DNA of 64,000 nt, taken from Bacteroidaceae bacterium (GTDB taxonomy: Bacteria > Bacteroidota > Bacteroidia > Bacteroidales > Bacteroidaceae). The stretch is taken from the NCBI GenBank assembly GCA_017645655.1, contig JAGCNZ010000014.1, positions 1-64,000 of the forward strand, written 5' to 3'. Both the position numbers and the translations under genes were made by a program. Under the pieces are notes generated by a model that made no database searches, had not been told where the DNA came from, and saw only the letters and a list, made by a program, of their open reading frames with translations. Shown piece by piece: positions 1 to 8,667 of the stretch (position 1 is its first letter; each line of letters opens with the position of its first letter).

Positions 1-313
1 GCACGGCCAGGAAGCCGTACCAGAACATGCCCCAGAACGTTGCGTCGGCAAGATGACCTGTTGCAAGAGCGTTCTGGTAACCCACATTGAACATACCGAA
101 GAGCAAGGCTGGCAGCAAAGCAATCACCACGAAACTCATGATGCGCTTGCTGTCGATAGCATCGTGGATGTTCACGCTTCCTACGCGACTGGTTGTGTTC
201 GGAACGAAAGCAAACGTTTCGAAGCCGTCCACCAACGAGCGAAAAGCATGGAACTTGCCACCTTCCTCAACGTAGGGATGTATGTTATCGAATAGTTTCT
301 TTATTGGATTCAT
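1..313 (-). CDS. nqrB: Na+-translocating NADH:quinone reductase subunit B, N-terminal part (cut by window edge)
   Basis: Only the first ~104 codons lie in the window, reading leftwards from the ATG at 313. The visible protein begins MNPIKKLFDNIHPYVEEGGK and runs into the first membrane segment (FVVIALLPALLFGMFNVGY), which matches the N-terminus of NqrB, the integral-membrane, FMN-carrying subunit of the Na+ pump that couples NADH oxidation by quinone to sodium export. It follows nqrA on the same strand with an 18-nt gap, so the two are read as the start of one nqr operon. RnfD is homologous, but the adjacent nqrA settles the assignment. Confidence 0.9.
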   Translation of the reverse strand, partial: MNPIKKLFDNIHPYVEEGGKFHAFRSLVDGFETFAFVPNTTSRVGSVNIHDAIDSKRIMSFVVIALLPALLFGMFNVGYQNALATGHLADATFWGMFWYGFLAV

Positions 314-331
314 AACAATATAAATAATGTG

Positions 332-1660
332 TTAAGCATTTTCCTTTCTGAGGATATCGAGTCCTTCACGTACGATGCGCTGCAACTCGAGCTTCGAACT
401 GTCCACGAACTCTGCGATAGCGAAGTCCTCAGGAGCAACCTCGTAGATGCCCAAAGCCTCTTGACGGTCGATGTCTCCTGCGATGATGGCCTTCACGAGA
501 TAGCCTGCGTAGATATCCATCGGGAAGACTTTGTCGTACTCTCCGCTCATAATCATGTGACGTTCGCCGCCTTTGATGCGTGCATCGATGACGTATTCCT
601 TCTTCTTTCCAAAGAGCCAGCTGAAGTAGCTGCGATGTGTGCTGAAGGTGTTGAAGCGAGGCATAATCCAACCAAGCATTTCGTCGGCATGGTCGCCTTC
701 AGGAATGACGTTCACTTCGGTTGCATGAGCACCCAGCCAACCCTCGGCAGAGGTCTTGATGCCAGTCATCACGTTGCCGCTGATGATGCGTGCTCCCTCA
801 GCATTTATCGTGCCTTCGAGGAGCGTTGTCAACTTCTGACCGACCATCACCTTGTAGTACTTCGGCTCTTTCACCTCGCTACCTGCAAGAGCGATGGTGC
901 GAGTGAAATCGACTTTGCCAGTCTTCAAGAGGCGACCCAGGAAGATAACTTCCTCGGCTCCGAGTGTCCAAACCACCTCGCCCTTGTTGATGGGGTTGAC
1001 GTGATTGATTTGAACGCCGACGTTTCCTGCTGGAGCTGGACCGTCGAAGACATTCACTTCGCAGTCTTTTGCCTCGGTCAGAGCCTTAGCGGTCTGCTTT
1101 GCGCTCACGCCAAGATAAAGCTTAGCGAGCTTTGCCAAAGCGGAAAGACCTGCCTGGAACTCTGCCTCCTGACCTTGCAGGACGTACTCAAAGTCCTGAC
1201 TTAGCGGCATACTGTTGAACGCACTCACAAAGATAGCCTTCGGAGCATCGTCAGGATTTGCCACTACATCATAGGGACGTTGACGCAGGAAGGCAAACAA
1301 ACCGCTCTCCAACATGAGGGCCTTGATGTCGCCCTTCGTGTCGAACTGGCGTGCTTCCTGCTTTTCGTCAGCCTTCACACGGATGCTCAGCAGTTTGCGA
1401 CGGTCGCCGCGTTCCACCATGCTGACTGTTCCGCTGACAGGGCTCACGAACTTCACTTCGGGATGTAGCTTGTCAACAAACAAGGCATCCCCAGCCTTCA
1501 CGGCATCTCCCTCCTTGACAACCACCTTAGGTTTCACGCCATAGAAGTCGTCTGGCACGAGTGCGTACTCGCCCGGACAACTTACCGTTGCGGTTTCCTT
1601 CGTGGCTTTGCCCTTGAGATTGACGTCGAGGCCTTTGCGTAACTTAATTACTTTTGCCAT
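332..1660 (-). CDS. nqrA: Na+-translocating NADH:quinone reductase subunit A
   Basis: A 442-residue soluble subunit of the Na+-NQR complex on the cytoplasmic face of the inner membrane. The N-terminus (MAKVIKLRKGLDVNLKGK) is the characteristic NqrA start, followed by the biotin/lipoyl-like barrel (KPKVVVKEGDAVKAGDALF, HPEVKFVSPVSGTVSMVERG) and the C-terminal region with MPRFNTFSTHRSYFSWLFG. Length is normal for the family. It is first in the operon, with nqrB directly downstream. A TACTTTTGC -7 box lies 35-43 nt upstream of the ATG. NQR is the main sodium pump of many Bacteroidales; the exported Na+ could feed the Na+-coupled transporters encoded elsewhere in this window. Confidence 0.96.
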   Translation of the reverse strand: MAKVIKLRKGLDVNLKGKATKETATVSCPGEYALVPDDFYGVKPKVVVKEGDAVKAGDALFVDKLHPEVKFVSPVSGTVSMVERGDRRKLLSIRVKADEKQEARQFDTKGDIKALMLESGLFAFLRQRPYDVVANPDDAPKAIFVSAFNSMPLSQDFEYVLQGQEAEFQAGLSALAKLAKLYLGVSAKQTAKALTEAKDCEVNVFDGPAPAGNVGVQINHVNPINKGEVVWTLGAEEVIFLGRLLKTGKVDFTRTIALAGSEVKEPKYYKVMVGQKLTTLLEGTINAEGARIISGNVMTGIKTSAEGWLGAHATEVNVIPEGDHADEMLGWIMPRFNTFSTHRSYFSWLFGKKKEYVIDARIKGGERHMIMSGEYDKVFPMDIYAGYLVKAIIAGDIDRQEALGIYEVAPEDFAIAEFVDSSKLELQRIVREGLDILRKENA

Positions 1661-1694
1661 ATCTGGTTAGTTAATAAATGTTTTATTTCGCGGC

Positions 1695-1703
1695 GCAAAA
1701 GTA
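1695..1703 (-). promoter_or_regulatory. -7 box for nqrA
   Basis: Minus-strand TACTTTTGC fits the Bacteroidetes TAnnTTTG consensus and lies in the short leader of nqrA. I do not see a well-spaced upstream TTG. Confidence 0.5.
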
Positions 1704-1784
1704 CAAAAAAAATGGGAGAAAAAAGAAGATTGTACAATAAATTCCTTGAAAAGGAATGATTTCTGATGATTTTCGACTCAAGTA

Positions 1785-1816
1785 TTGCCAAAACGAACTA
1801 TTTTATGTACCTTTGC
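1785..1816 (+). promoter_or_regulatory. Promoter for the 1875 outer-membrane protein gene
   Basis: TTG at 1785-1787, a 20-nt gap, then TACCTTTGC at 1808-1816, about 58 nt before the ATG. This is a full sigma-ABfr-type promoter. Confidence 0.7.
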
Positions 1817-1874
1817 ATCGTATTATATACAAGATTATTTGTCCAAAACAGTTAACTTATAACTCACATTATCG

Positions 1875-2528
1875 ATGAAGAGGACACTTTTTCTAATTGC
1901 TTTCTCTGCGAGTTTTCTTTCCTTGAAAGCACAAGATATCTTGGTTCGCAAAAATGGTGAAATTGAAAGTGTCAAAGTGCTTGAAGTCTCTCCTACCGAA
2001 GTTAAATTCAAGAAGAGCAACAATCCTGAAGGTCCTGTCTTCATAGAAAAGCGTTCAAATCTCGCTTCGATTAACTATCAGAATGGTGAAGTGCAGACCT
2101 TCAAAGCCAGTTATTACGAAGGACATCTCGAAGGAAAGAAGTTCACGCACGAAGCCGACTTGTATCTTGGAGCAGGTTGGGGCGTGGGATATCAACTGAG
2201 ACGGGAGTTTAATCAATATGTTGGCTGGAACATCATCGGCATTTCCTATATGAATGATTTCAGCAGTCTCAGCGAAGTAGCCCTCATCAACTTAAAGCTT
2301 GCAGGCGTTCGCGGCTACACACCTTCCTATAAATGGTTTAGGGGATATGCAGACTTGTGTTTGGGTTACTCATTTCTATATGATTATGGAGACCGCTATC
2401 ATTACTTAGGAATGGACCTTAACTTGGGCGTTCAGGTACATCGGAACTTCGCTTTTGGCATAGACTTAATTTACTGCACACCAGATCCTTTAGGCTATGT
2501 TGGTGCAAGAGCTTCATACATCTTCTAA
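1875..2528 (+). CDS. Secreted outer-membrane beta-barrel-like protein, function unknown
   Basis: 217 residues. Residues 1-19 form a signal peptide (MKRTLFLIAFSASFLSLKAQ, cleavage after the alanine). Residues ~22-65 (LVRKNGEIESVKVLEVSPTE) resemble the small N-terminal module seen before barrels in Bacteroidetes surface proteins. From ~80 on there are alternating aromatic strands (LYLGAGWGVGYQLR, GWNIIGISYMND, LGMDLNLGVQVHRNFAFGID) ending in an aromatic residue (ASYIF), as expected of an outer-membrane barrel of about eight strands. It stands alone behind its own promoter. I cannot assign a ligand or function. Confidence 0.75.
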   Translation: MKRTLFLIAFSASFLSLKAQDILVRKNGEIESVKVLEVSPTEVKFKKSNNPEGPVFIEKRSNLASINYQNGEVQTFKASYYEGHLEGKKFTHEADLYLGAGWGVGYQLRREFNQYVGWNIIGISYMNDFSSLSEVALINLKLAGVRGYTPSYKWFRGYADLCLGYSFLYDYGDRYHYLGMDLNLGVQVHRNFAFGIDLIYCTPDPLGYVGARASYIF

Positions 2529-2880
2529 GTATAACAGAAGCCCTAAAACAATATCTTTGTCAAGATTTTTGCAGAAACTTGGCCTCGGAGAATGGCGAAT
2601 TTGCGGGCGAGACGAGTGAGGGGCGAATTTTCTCGACTCTCAGAGCGCATAAGGTTTGTTTCAAAATCAGGGACTTAAGATATAACCTGCATAAATATGA
2701 CCGCATAAAGCGGGCGAATTGACGTGTTTTATGCAGGAATTCGACGTGTTTAGTCGCATAACTTCACGTGTGAAGTTGGAAGACTTAACGTGTGAAGTTG
2801 GAAAAGTTCACGTGTGAAGTTAGAAATCGCGCCATTATGAGGCTCGAAATTCGACAAGTGGAAAAAATCTTTACAACATT
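2529..2880. other. Intergenic region before tamB
   Basis: 352 nt without a convincing gene. The first part is unremarkable. From about 2680 it holds the first 22-nt-period ACGTG array (listed separately). The stretch 2881-3016 is open in frame with tamB but holds that gene's probable promoter. Confidence 0.6.
2722..2831. repeat. 22-nt ACGTG array A
   Basis: ACGTG begins at 2722, 2744, 2766, 2788 and 2810: four consecutive steps of exactly 22 nt. The last three units share the filler TGAAGTTGGAA; the first two have different filler. The A-rich CCCACGTGAT filler of the other arrays is absent, so only core and spacing are shared with them. Confidence 0.85.
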
Positions 2881-5800
2881 TTGGGTTGTATTTCGAGACG
2901 TGTTTTGCGAGTTTTTGTAAAACATTTTTCCGGGCGAGTTATTGCGTTAAAGGTGACCACTCAAAAAGAAAATTTCCTTTTCTTTTTGTTATTCGCCGTC
3001 TTCTTCGTATCTTTGCAGTTGCAAAATACTATCGTTAGGCTTATCCGCGCACTAAAGTATATCTTCCGAATCATCGTTAGTCTGCTGGCAATCATCTACT
3101 TAAGTTTGCTTCTGCTAACGTCTCTCCCTGCCTTCCAAAGGTGGGGAGCAGGGAAAGCGTCGCAGCTTTTGGGCGAGAAAATCGGCAGCGAAGTGAGCAT
3201 CGGAAACCTGCGTCTGAGCATGTTGGGACAGGTGATTCTGGACAACGTGATGCTCTACGACCAGCGCGACACCCTGATGCTTCGAGCCTCGCGAATCGCT
3301 GCGAAAATCGACCTTATGCCCCTGATTGAGAAGAAGATACGGATAAGCGGGGCACAACTCATCGGCGCGAAAGCCAAGATATACAAGGACGGCGACGAAC
3401 CCTTCAACTTCCAGTTCCTCGTGGATGCTTTTTCGAAGAAGGACACGACCTCTTCCCCACTCGACCTCAAAATAGGTGCGCTGGTTGTGAGACGAAGTGA
3501 AGTGCGTTTCGACATGCTCGACAAGCCCAAAGACGACAGCAAGTTCGACCCCAATCACCTGCATTTGAAGGACTTAAGCTTAACGGCCAAAGTGCATTTC
3601 ATCAAGCCGGATTCGCTCTCGCTCGACCTCAGGAACCTCTCTTTTGCTGAACAAAGTGGGCTCCGACTGCAGAAGCTCGCCCTCGAAGCAGAGGTCGGAA
3701 AGACTGGTGCGACCATTCGCGACCTCAAAGTTGAACTGCCGAACACCTTAGTGAAGAGTGAAGAGTTAAGAGTGAAGAATGAAAGCAACAAACATTCTGA
3801 CATTGGGCGCGGCAAAGAAACTAACGATTATTCTTCACTTTTCACTCTTCACTCTTCACTCATCGACGGCTCCATCTGTCCTCGCGACCTGTCGTGTTTT
3901 GTGCCGAAACTGGCGAACTTTGGCGACGTCATCAATCTCTCGACCGAAGCCAGCCTGTCGAATGGCATCCTGCGACTGCCCAACATCTCTGTTTCAGACA
4001 ATCAGGGCAACCTGTCTCTGCTTTGTGACGCGACGATTCAGGACATCGAGAGTTCGCCTTCGGTGTATGCCGACATCAAAGAACTACGCACTGGAGCGGC
4101 TTTGCAGCAGTTCCTGACGGAGAATCTGAAAGGTCAGGCCAGCGAAATCAGCCCGATTCTCACTCGACTTGGAAGCACGAAAACGACTGGCACGATTGCA
4201 TGGCAGAACAAGCGTTTGCAAACGAATCTGCTGACGGAAAGCGAGCAGGGAGCCATCGCGCTGAATGGAACTTTGCAGGATATGCAGGACATCGAGGCGA
4301 AGGTTGATGCCAAGAACGTCCGGCTGGGCAATCTGCTCGACCTGCAAGGCGAAGGAAAAAACACGACACTTTCAGTCGAAACAATTGTTTCGGGCAGTCT
4401 TCCGGGCAATAACAAGCAGGCAAAACTCACGGCGACAGGCGTTCTTAACAGCCTCATCCTCAAGGGCTACGAGCATCGCAACATACCTTTTACTGCAACC
4501 CTTGACGGCAAATCAATCGGCGGAGAACTGAAGATTGACGAACCCAACGGCAAAGCAACAGTCAATGGACAATGGGAAATGGGAAATGGGAAACGCGGTC
4601 TCATTTGTCAAGCCGAGTTGAAGGACTTCGCGCCACACAAGATGGGCCTCACCAAAGGCTATGAAGGCGAACGATTCAGCGGCCTGCTCGATGCGAATCT
4701 TAGCGACATCGACCTCAACAACCTGCAGGGCGAAGTGCGACTCAGCGACTTTGAAGTTGCGTCGGAAGACAAGGGGACGCTTCGCATAGGCGATGTCGAG
4801 CTCAGCAGCTACACTTCGGAAGGGCTCCAGCATCTCGTTGTGCAGAGCGATTTCCTCAATGTAAAGGCTGACGGCGACATGAACTGGAAGACGTTGCCTG
4901 CTTCCTTCTCAAGGCATTTGAGACAGAATCTGCCCAGCCTCTTCTCGACAAGCGGCAGCCATCAACAGCCCGCAGGCAACGACTTCCGCTTCCTCGTTCA
5001 AGTGCAGGACACGGTGCTCGCAGAAAGACTGCTGGGAAAGAGCCTCCGCCTGCCTGCCCGAAGCACCTTCGAGGGCACGATAAGCGATGCGATTGGACAG
5101 ATTGCGCTGCAGATGCACATACCTCGACTCGAGTTTGCCGGGCAGGAGCTGCAGAACATTGATTGTCGCGCAGAAAGCAACAACGCAGCCATCCAGACCA
5201 GTCTTCAAGGGGAGCGCATCATCAAGGGACAGCCCGTGGAACTCAACCTCGACGCTTATGCAAGCGGAGACAAAGTGACGTCGCGACTGCGTTGGGACAA
5301 CAAGGGAGCAGTTTCGCACAGGGGCGACATCAGCATGACCGGCAATATCCGTCGCGACATGGCAGGGTTGCCTGCCGTCGACGCCAAGATAAACAAGTCG
5401 AGCATCGTGATTGGCGACTCGATTTGGAGCATCAAGCCAGCCAGCATCAAGTATCACGACAAGGTTGTCGACGTGGAAGACCTGTCGATTAGTCAGGCCG
5501 ACAGACACATCAAGCTTGGCGGAAGAGTCTCAGACCTTGCCTCCGACACGCTTCGAGCCGAGTTGCAAGACATCGACATCTCTTACATAATGGATCTCGT
5601 CAACTTCCACAAAGTGGATTTCGACGGGCGTGCGACGGGAAACATCTATGCCACCTCGCTCATGAAGAAGCCCTATGCCGACGCTTTCCTGCAGATAAAG
5701 GACTTCACATTCAATGCCGCCAACCTCGGAGACATGAGCCTCTACGGCAATTGGGGCAAGCAGGAGAGAGCCTTCACACTTGAGGCCGACATGAAAGGAC

Positions 5801-7491
5801 CGTTGCCCGAGCACCACACACAAGTGCTGGGCACCATCATTCCGGGCAAGGGGATGGACGACGGACTGAACCTGAACATCCAGACAAACAAGATAGACCT
5901 CACTTTCTTGAATAAGTACACGAAAAGCATCTTCAAGGATTTGCAGGGACGAGCCTCGGGATGGGCGCGCATATTCGGTCCCTTCAAGTTCGTCAACCTT
6001 GAGGGCGACATGATTATCGACGAGCTGAAGATGCACATCCTGGCAACCGGAACGGACTACCACCTTGCCGGCGACAGCGTCACAATGCGGCCTGACAACA
6101 TCTGGCTCCGTGGCGCGCACATCTACGACTACTTGGGAATGCCAGGCATGAACGAGCATACGGCGACCGTCGACGCACACTTCATGCACAATGCCTTCAA
6201 GCGTCTGAGGTTCGATGTCAACGTCGATGCGCATAACATCCTTGGCTACAACTTCCCGACACAAGGCAGCATGAGCTTCTTCGGCACGGTATATGCTGAT
6301 GCTCAAGTGCATCTGAGCGGTATGCCAGGCAGCGTGAACATCGACCTGTCGGCAACTCCGATGCCTGGAACCACGATTAATTACAATACGGCTACAACAG
6401 GAACGGTTGCAGAGACAGACTTCATCACCTATTATTCCAATAGTGATACGTCGCAGACGCACTCCACAGCAATTCTTGCAGAACAGGAGTCGAGCTCTGC
6501 CGACATGCATATCAACTTCGACATCAATGCCAATCCGAATGCTCAGATACGCATCCTAATGGACCCTCGCACGGGTGACAACATCTCGCTTTATGGCAAC
6601 GGACGTCTCCGAGCCAGTTATTACAACAAAGGTCGCTTCCAGCTCTTCGGCACTTATCGCGTGGAGGAAGGCAACTACCGCATGTCCATTCGCGATGTTA
6701 TCCGCAAAGACTTCACCTTCCAGCCTGATGGAACAATCGTCTTCGGCGGTGACGCGATGCAGGCAGCCCTGAACCTACAGGCAAAACACACGGTACCGAA
6801 CGTCTCGCTCGACGACCTCTCGACAACAGGACTTGGCCTCTCGAACACACGCGTCGACTGTATCATGAACATCGGGGGTCTTGCGAAGGAGCCCGTCATC
6901 AGTTTCGACTTCGACATTCCCAACGCAAACGAGGACGAGAAACAGATGGTGCGCTCGATGCTGAGCAGCGAAGAGGAGCGCGACATGCAGGCAATCTACC
7001 TGCTTGGCGTCGGCAGGTTCTACAGCTACGGCACTCTCATCGACACAAAGCAAACGAAGGGCAGCATGGCGATGAACTCCGTGTTGAGCAGCGCCCTCAG
7101 TTCTCGCTTCAACCAAATCATGTCGCAAGCACTCGGAGGTACAGGATGGACGTTCGGCACGAATCTTCGTACTGGCGAAGAAGGCTGGCAGGAACTGGAC
7201 GCCGAAGCGCTCGTGAGCGGCAAGATGCTGAGCGGCAGACTCCAGTTCAACGGCAACTTCGGTTATCGCGAGAACAAGTACAAGATGAACAGCAACAACT
7301 TCATCGGCGACTTCGACATCCAATACCGACTCTCGCCACGCAGTCCGTTCTCGCTCAAAGCCTACAATCAGACCAACGATCGCTACTTCACCCAGTCATC
7401 GCTTACCACTCAAGGCATCGGCATCAAGTTCCAGCGCGACTTCGACCGCTTCAAGGAACTCTTCCTCCGGGCAAAGAAGAAGAAAAAGTAG
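2881..7491 (+). CDS. tamB: Translocation/assembly module TamB-like protein (DUF490)
   Basis: Very large (up to 1536 residues) envelope protein: one N-terminal membrane anchor (IIVSLLAIIYLSLLLLTSL, ~65-83), a long repetitive beta-strand body (AsmA-like N-terminus RWGAGKASQLLGEKIGSEVS, then hundreds of residues of beta-taco repeats) and the conserved C-terminal DUF490/TamB domain (GRLRASYYNKGRFQLFGTYR, SALSSRFNQIMSQALGGTG, FNGNFGYRENKYK, GIGIKFQRDFDRFKEL). TamB-family proteins bridge inner and outer membrane and act in outer-membrane protein or phospholipid transport. The start is uncertain: the frame opens at TTG 2881, GTG 2953 and TTG 3019 are alternatives, and a strong promoter-like box ends at 3016. 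An extra segment at residues ~291-327 is encoded by an inserted palindromic element (3751-3859). A second simple repeat lies at 4561-4592. Confidence 0.88.
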   Translation: MGCISRRVLRVFVKHFSGRVIALKVTTQKENFLFFLLFAVFFVSLQLQNTIVRLIRALKYIFRIIVSLLAIIYLSLLLLTSLPAFQRWGAGKASQLLGEKIGSEVSIGNLRLSMLGQVILDNVMLYDQRDTLMLRASRIAAKIDLMPLIEKKIRISGAQLIGAKAKIYKDGDEPFNFQFLVDAFSKKDTTSSPLDLKIGALVVRRSEVRFDMLDKPKDDSKFDPNHLHLKDLSLTAKVHFIKPDSLSLDLRNLSFAEQSGLRLQKLALEAEVGKTGATIRDLKVELPNTLVKSEELRVKNESNKHSDIGRGKETNDYSSLFTLHSSLIDGSICPRDLSCFVPKLANFGDVINLSTEASLSNGILRLPNISVSDNQGNLSLLCDATIQDIESSPSVYADIKELRTGAALQQFLTENLKGQASEISPILTRLGSTKTTGTIAWQNKRLQTNLLTESEQGAIALNGTLQDMQDIEAKVDAKNVRLGNLLDLQGEGKNTTLSVETIVSGSLPGNNKQAKLTATGVLNSLILKGYEHRNIPFTATLDGKSIGGELKIDEPNGKATVNGQWEMGNGKRGLICQAELKDFAPHKMGLTKGYEGERFSGLLDANLSDIDLNNLQGEVRLSDFEVASEDKGTLRIGDVELSSYTSEGLQHLVVQSDFLNVKADGDMNWKTLPASFSRHLRQNLPSLFSTSGSHQQPAGNDFRFLVQVQDTVLAERLLGKSLRLPARSTFEGTISDAIGQIALQMHIPRLEFAGQELQNIDCRAESNNAAIQTSLQGERIIKGQPVELNLDAYASGDKVTSRLRWDNKGAVSHRGDISMTGNIRRDMAGLPAVDAKINKSSIVIGDSIWSIKPASIKYHDKVVDVEDLSISQADRHIKLGGRVSDLASDTLRAELQDIDISYIMDLVNFHKVDFDGRATGNIYATSLMKKPYADAFLQIKDFTFNAANLGDMSLYGNWGKQERAFTLEADMKGPLPEHHTQVLGTIIPGKGMDDGLNLNIQTNKIDLTFLNKYTKSIFKDLQGRASGWARIFGPFKFVNLEGDMIIDELKMHILATGTDYHLAGDSVTMRPDNIWLRGAHIYDYLGMPGMNEHTATVDAHFMHNAFKRLRFDVNVDAHNILGYNFPTQGSMSFFGTVYADAQVHLSGMPGSVNIDLSATPMPGTTINYNTATTGTVAETDFITYYSNSDTSQTHSTAILAEQESSSADMHINFDINANPNAQIRILMDPRTGDNISLYGNGRLRASYYNKGRFQLFGTYRVEEGNYRMSIRDVIRKDFTFQPDGTIVFGGDAMQAALNLQAKHTVPNVSLDDLSTTGLGLSNTRVDCIMNIGGLAKEPVISFDFDIPNANEDEKQMVRSMLSSEEERDMQAIYLLGVGRFYSYGTLIDTKQTKGSMAMNSVLSSALSSRFNQIMSQALGGTGWTFGTNLRTGEEGWQELDAEALVSGKMLSGRLQFNGNFGYRENKYKMNSNNFIGDFDIQYRLSPRSPFSLKAYNQTNDRYFTQSSLTTQGIGIKFQRDFDRFKELFLRAKKKKK
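2986..3016 (+). promoter_or_regulatory. Promoter-like boxes inside the 5' part of the tamB frame
   Basis: TTG at 2986-2988, a 19-nt gap, TATCTTTGC at 3008-3016. If used, transcription begins near 3023 and the translation start must lie downstream of the frame's first codon; the only later near-N-terminal ATG/GTG/TTG in frame is TTG 3106, inside the membrane anchor. Confidence 0.55.
3751..3859. repeat. Palindromic element inserted in frame in tamB
   Basis: Left arm 3751-3780 (starts GTGAAGAGTGAAGAG) and right arm 3830-3859 are inverted copies matching at 28 of 30 positions, around a 49-nt centre. The arms are made of imperfect GTGAAGA repeats. The tamB frame stays open through it, adding a polar stretch (KSEELRVKNESNKHSDIGRG and on). 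A related simple repeat (ATGAAGA)n lies at the tsaD start. Confidence 0.85.
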
Positions 7492-7513
7492 TGCAGATGG
7501 GTTGAAAAACGTC

Positions 7514-7567
7514 ACGTGTCGCGATGGCAATCGTCACACGTCGCGATGGCAATCGTCACACGTCGCG
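7514..7567. repeat. 22-nt array B, GC-rich version
   Basis: Units begin at 7514 (ACGTG), 7536 (ACACG) and 7558 (ACACG), exactly 22 nt apart, with identical filler TCGCGATGGCAATCG in the first two. It fills the gap between the convergent ends of tamB and tsaD. Filler is unrelated to the other arrays. Confidence 0.75.
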
Positions 7568-7568
7568 T

Positions 7569-8657
7569 TTAATGCTTTGACCTGATTTCCTCAGAAACGC
7601 GGCTGTAGGCGGGGGCTGACATGGGGCAGAAGTCCTTATCGAGGTACTTGAAGTAGCCTGCGATGACTATCATGGCGGCGTTGTCTGTGGTGTAGCTGAA
7701 GCGCGGAATGAACACTTGCCAACCATAGCGACGGGCATAGTCGTAGAAGGCATTCCTCAGTCCCGTATTGGCTGAAACGCCGCCAGCAACTGCCACTTTC
7801 TTTATCTTCAAGTCCTTAGCAGCGAGTCGAAGCTTCTTCATCAGGATATCGACAATGGTCTTCTCGAGCGAAGCGGCAAGGTCCTCTTTGTGATGCTCGA
7901 TGAAGTCAGGGTCGTCCTTAATCCAATCGCGAAGGTTGTAGAGGAAACTCGTCTTCAAGCCGCTGAAGCTGTAGTCGTAGCCAGGGATGTTGGGCTTGGA
8001 GAAGGTGAATGCCTCAGGGTTGCCTTGACGAGCCAGTTTGTCAATAATCGGTCCGCCGGGATAGCCCAGCCCCATCACCTTCGAACACTTGTCGATAGCC
8101 TCGCCCGCAGCATCGTCGATGGTCTGCCCGATGATTTCCATGTCCTTATAACTCTTGACGAGAATAATCTGACTATTGCCTCCGCTCACCAACAAACAGA
8201 GGAAGGGGAACTCTGGCGACACGTAATCGTCGTTCTCGGTATGTATGAAATGTGCCAGAACATGCCCGTGAAGGTGGTTGACGTCAATCATCGGGATGCC
8301 TAACGAAGCAGCAAGCCCCTTAGCGAACGACACGCCGACAAGCAGAGAGCCAAGCAGTCCGGGGCCTCGCGTGAAAGCAATTGCGCTCAACTGTTCGCGT
8401 TCGATGCCAGCCTGCTTCAAAGCCGCATCCACAACAGGCACGATGTTTTGCTGATGGGCACGGCTGGCCAGTTCAGGCACCACGCCGCCGTATGCCTCAT
8501 GCACAGCTTGGCTGGCCGTCACGTTGCTCAGCAGAAAACCATCACGAATGACTGCCGCAGAGGTGTCGTCGCAACTGGATTCAATGCCGAGAATATAGGT
8601 AGGTCCAGCCCCTTTAGGGGGAGAACTCAGTGCGGTAGCAAATTCTTCATTTTTCAT
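7569..8657 (-). CDS. tsaD: tRNA N6-threonylcarbamoyladenosine synthase subunit TsaD
   Basis: 362 residues; the catalytic subunit that transfers threonylcarbamoyl from TC-AMP to A37 of ANN-decoding tRNAs. Visible motifs: the ASKHA N-terminal phosphate loop ILGIESSCDDTSAAVI, the Fe/Zn-binding histidines in NHLHGHVLAH (~residue 130), LLVSGGNSQI, the conserved VAVAGGVSANTGLR and the C-terminal SYTTDNAAMI. The N-terminus is abnormal: family members begin just before YILGIESS, but here ~20 residues (EEFATALSSPPKGAGP) are encoded by an ATGAAGA simple repeat plus a CCCCCTAAAGGGG element, and no ATG, GTG or TTG lies between this segment and the conserved region. It starts 10 nt after map and is probably co-transcribed with it. 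Confidence 0.96.
   Translation of the reverse strand: MKNEEFATALSSPPKGAGPTYILGIESSCDDTSAAVIRDGFLLSNVTASQAVHEAYGGVVPELASRAHQQNIVPVVDAALKQAGIEREQLSAIAFTRGPGLLGSLLVGVSFAKGLAASLGIPMIDVNHLHGHVLAHFIHTENDDYVSPEFPFLCLLVSGGNSQIILVKSYKDMEIIGQTIDDAAGEAIDKCSKVMGLGYPGGPIIDKLARQGNPEAFTFSKPNIPGYDYSFSGLKTSFLYNLRDWIKDDPDFIEHHKEDLAASLEKTIVDILMKKLRLAAKDLKIKKVAVAGGVSANTGLRNAFYDYARRYGWQVFIPRFSYTTDNAAMIVIAGYFKYLDKDFCPMSAPAYSRVSEEIRSKH
8603..8625 (-). repeat. Solo CCCCCTAAAGGGG element in the tsaD start region
   Basis: Minus strand reads TCTCCCCCTAAAGGGGCTGG then ACC, the same core and layout as the inverted repeats around the DUF559 gene (22006-22501). It encodes SSPPKGAG of the TsaD N-terminus. The adjoining 8625-8657 is an ATGAAGA-type simple repeat. 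Confidence 0.7.
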
Positions 8658-8667
8658 TCTTCATTCT

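Noticed and set aside
2540..2700. A tRNA or riboswitch before tamB
   Set aside because: No cloverleaf, acceptor stem or known aptamer core can be drawn; the region is not conserved in any way I can judge.
5530..6510. Long antisense reading frames (also 11828-13390, 25162-26364, 28233-29762, 45389-46672)
   Set aside because: They run opposite to clearly identified genes, have no family features, and arise from codon structure of the real genes.
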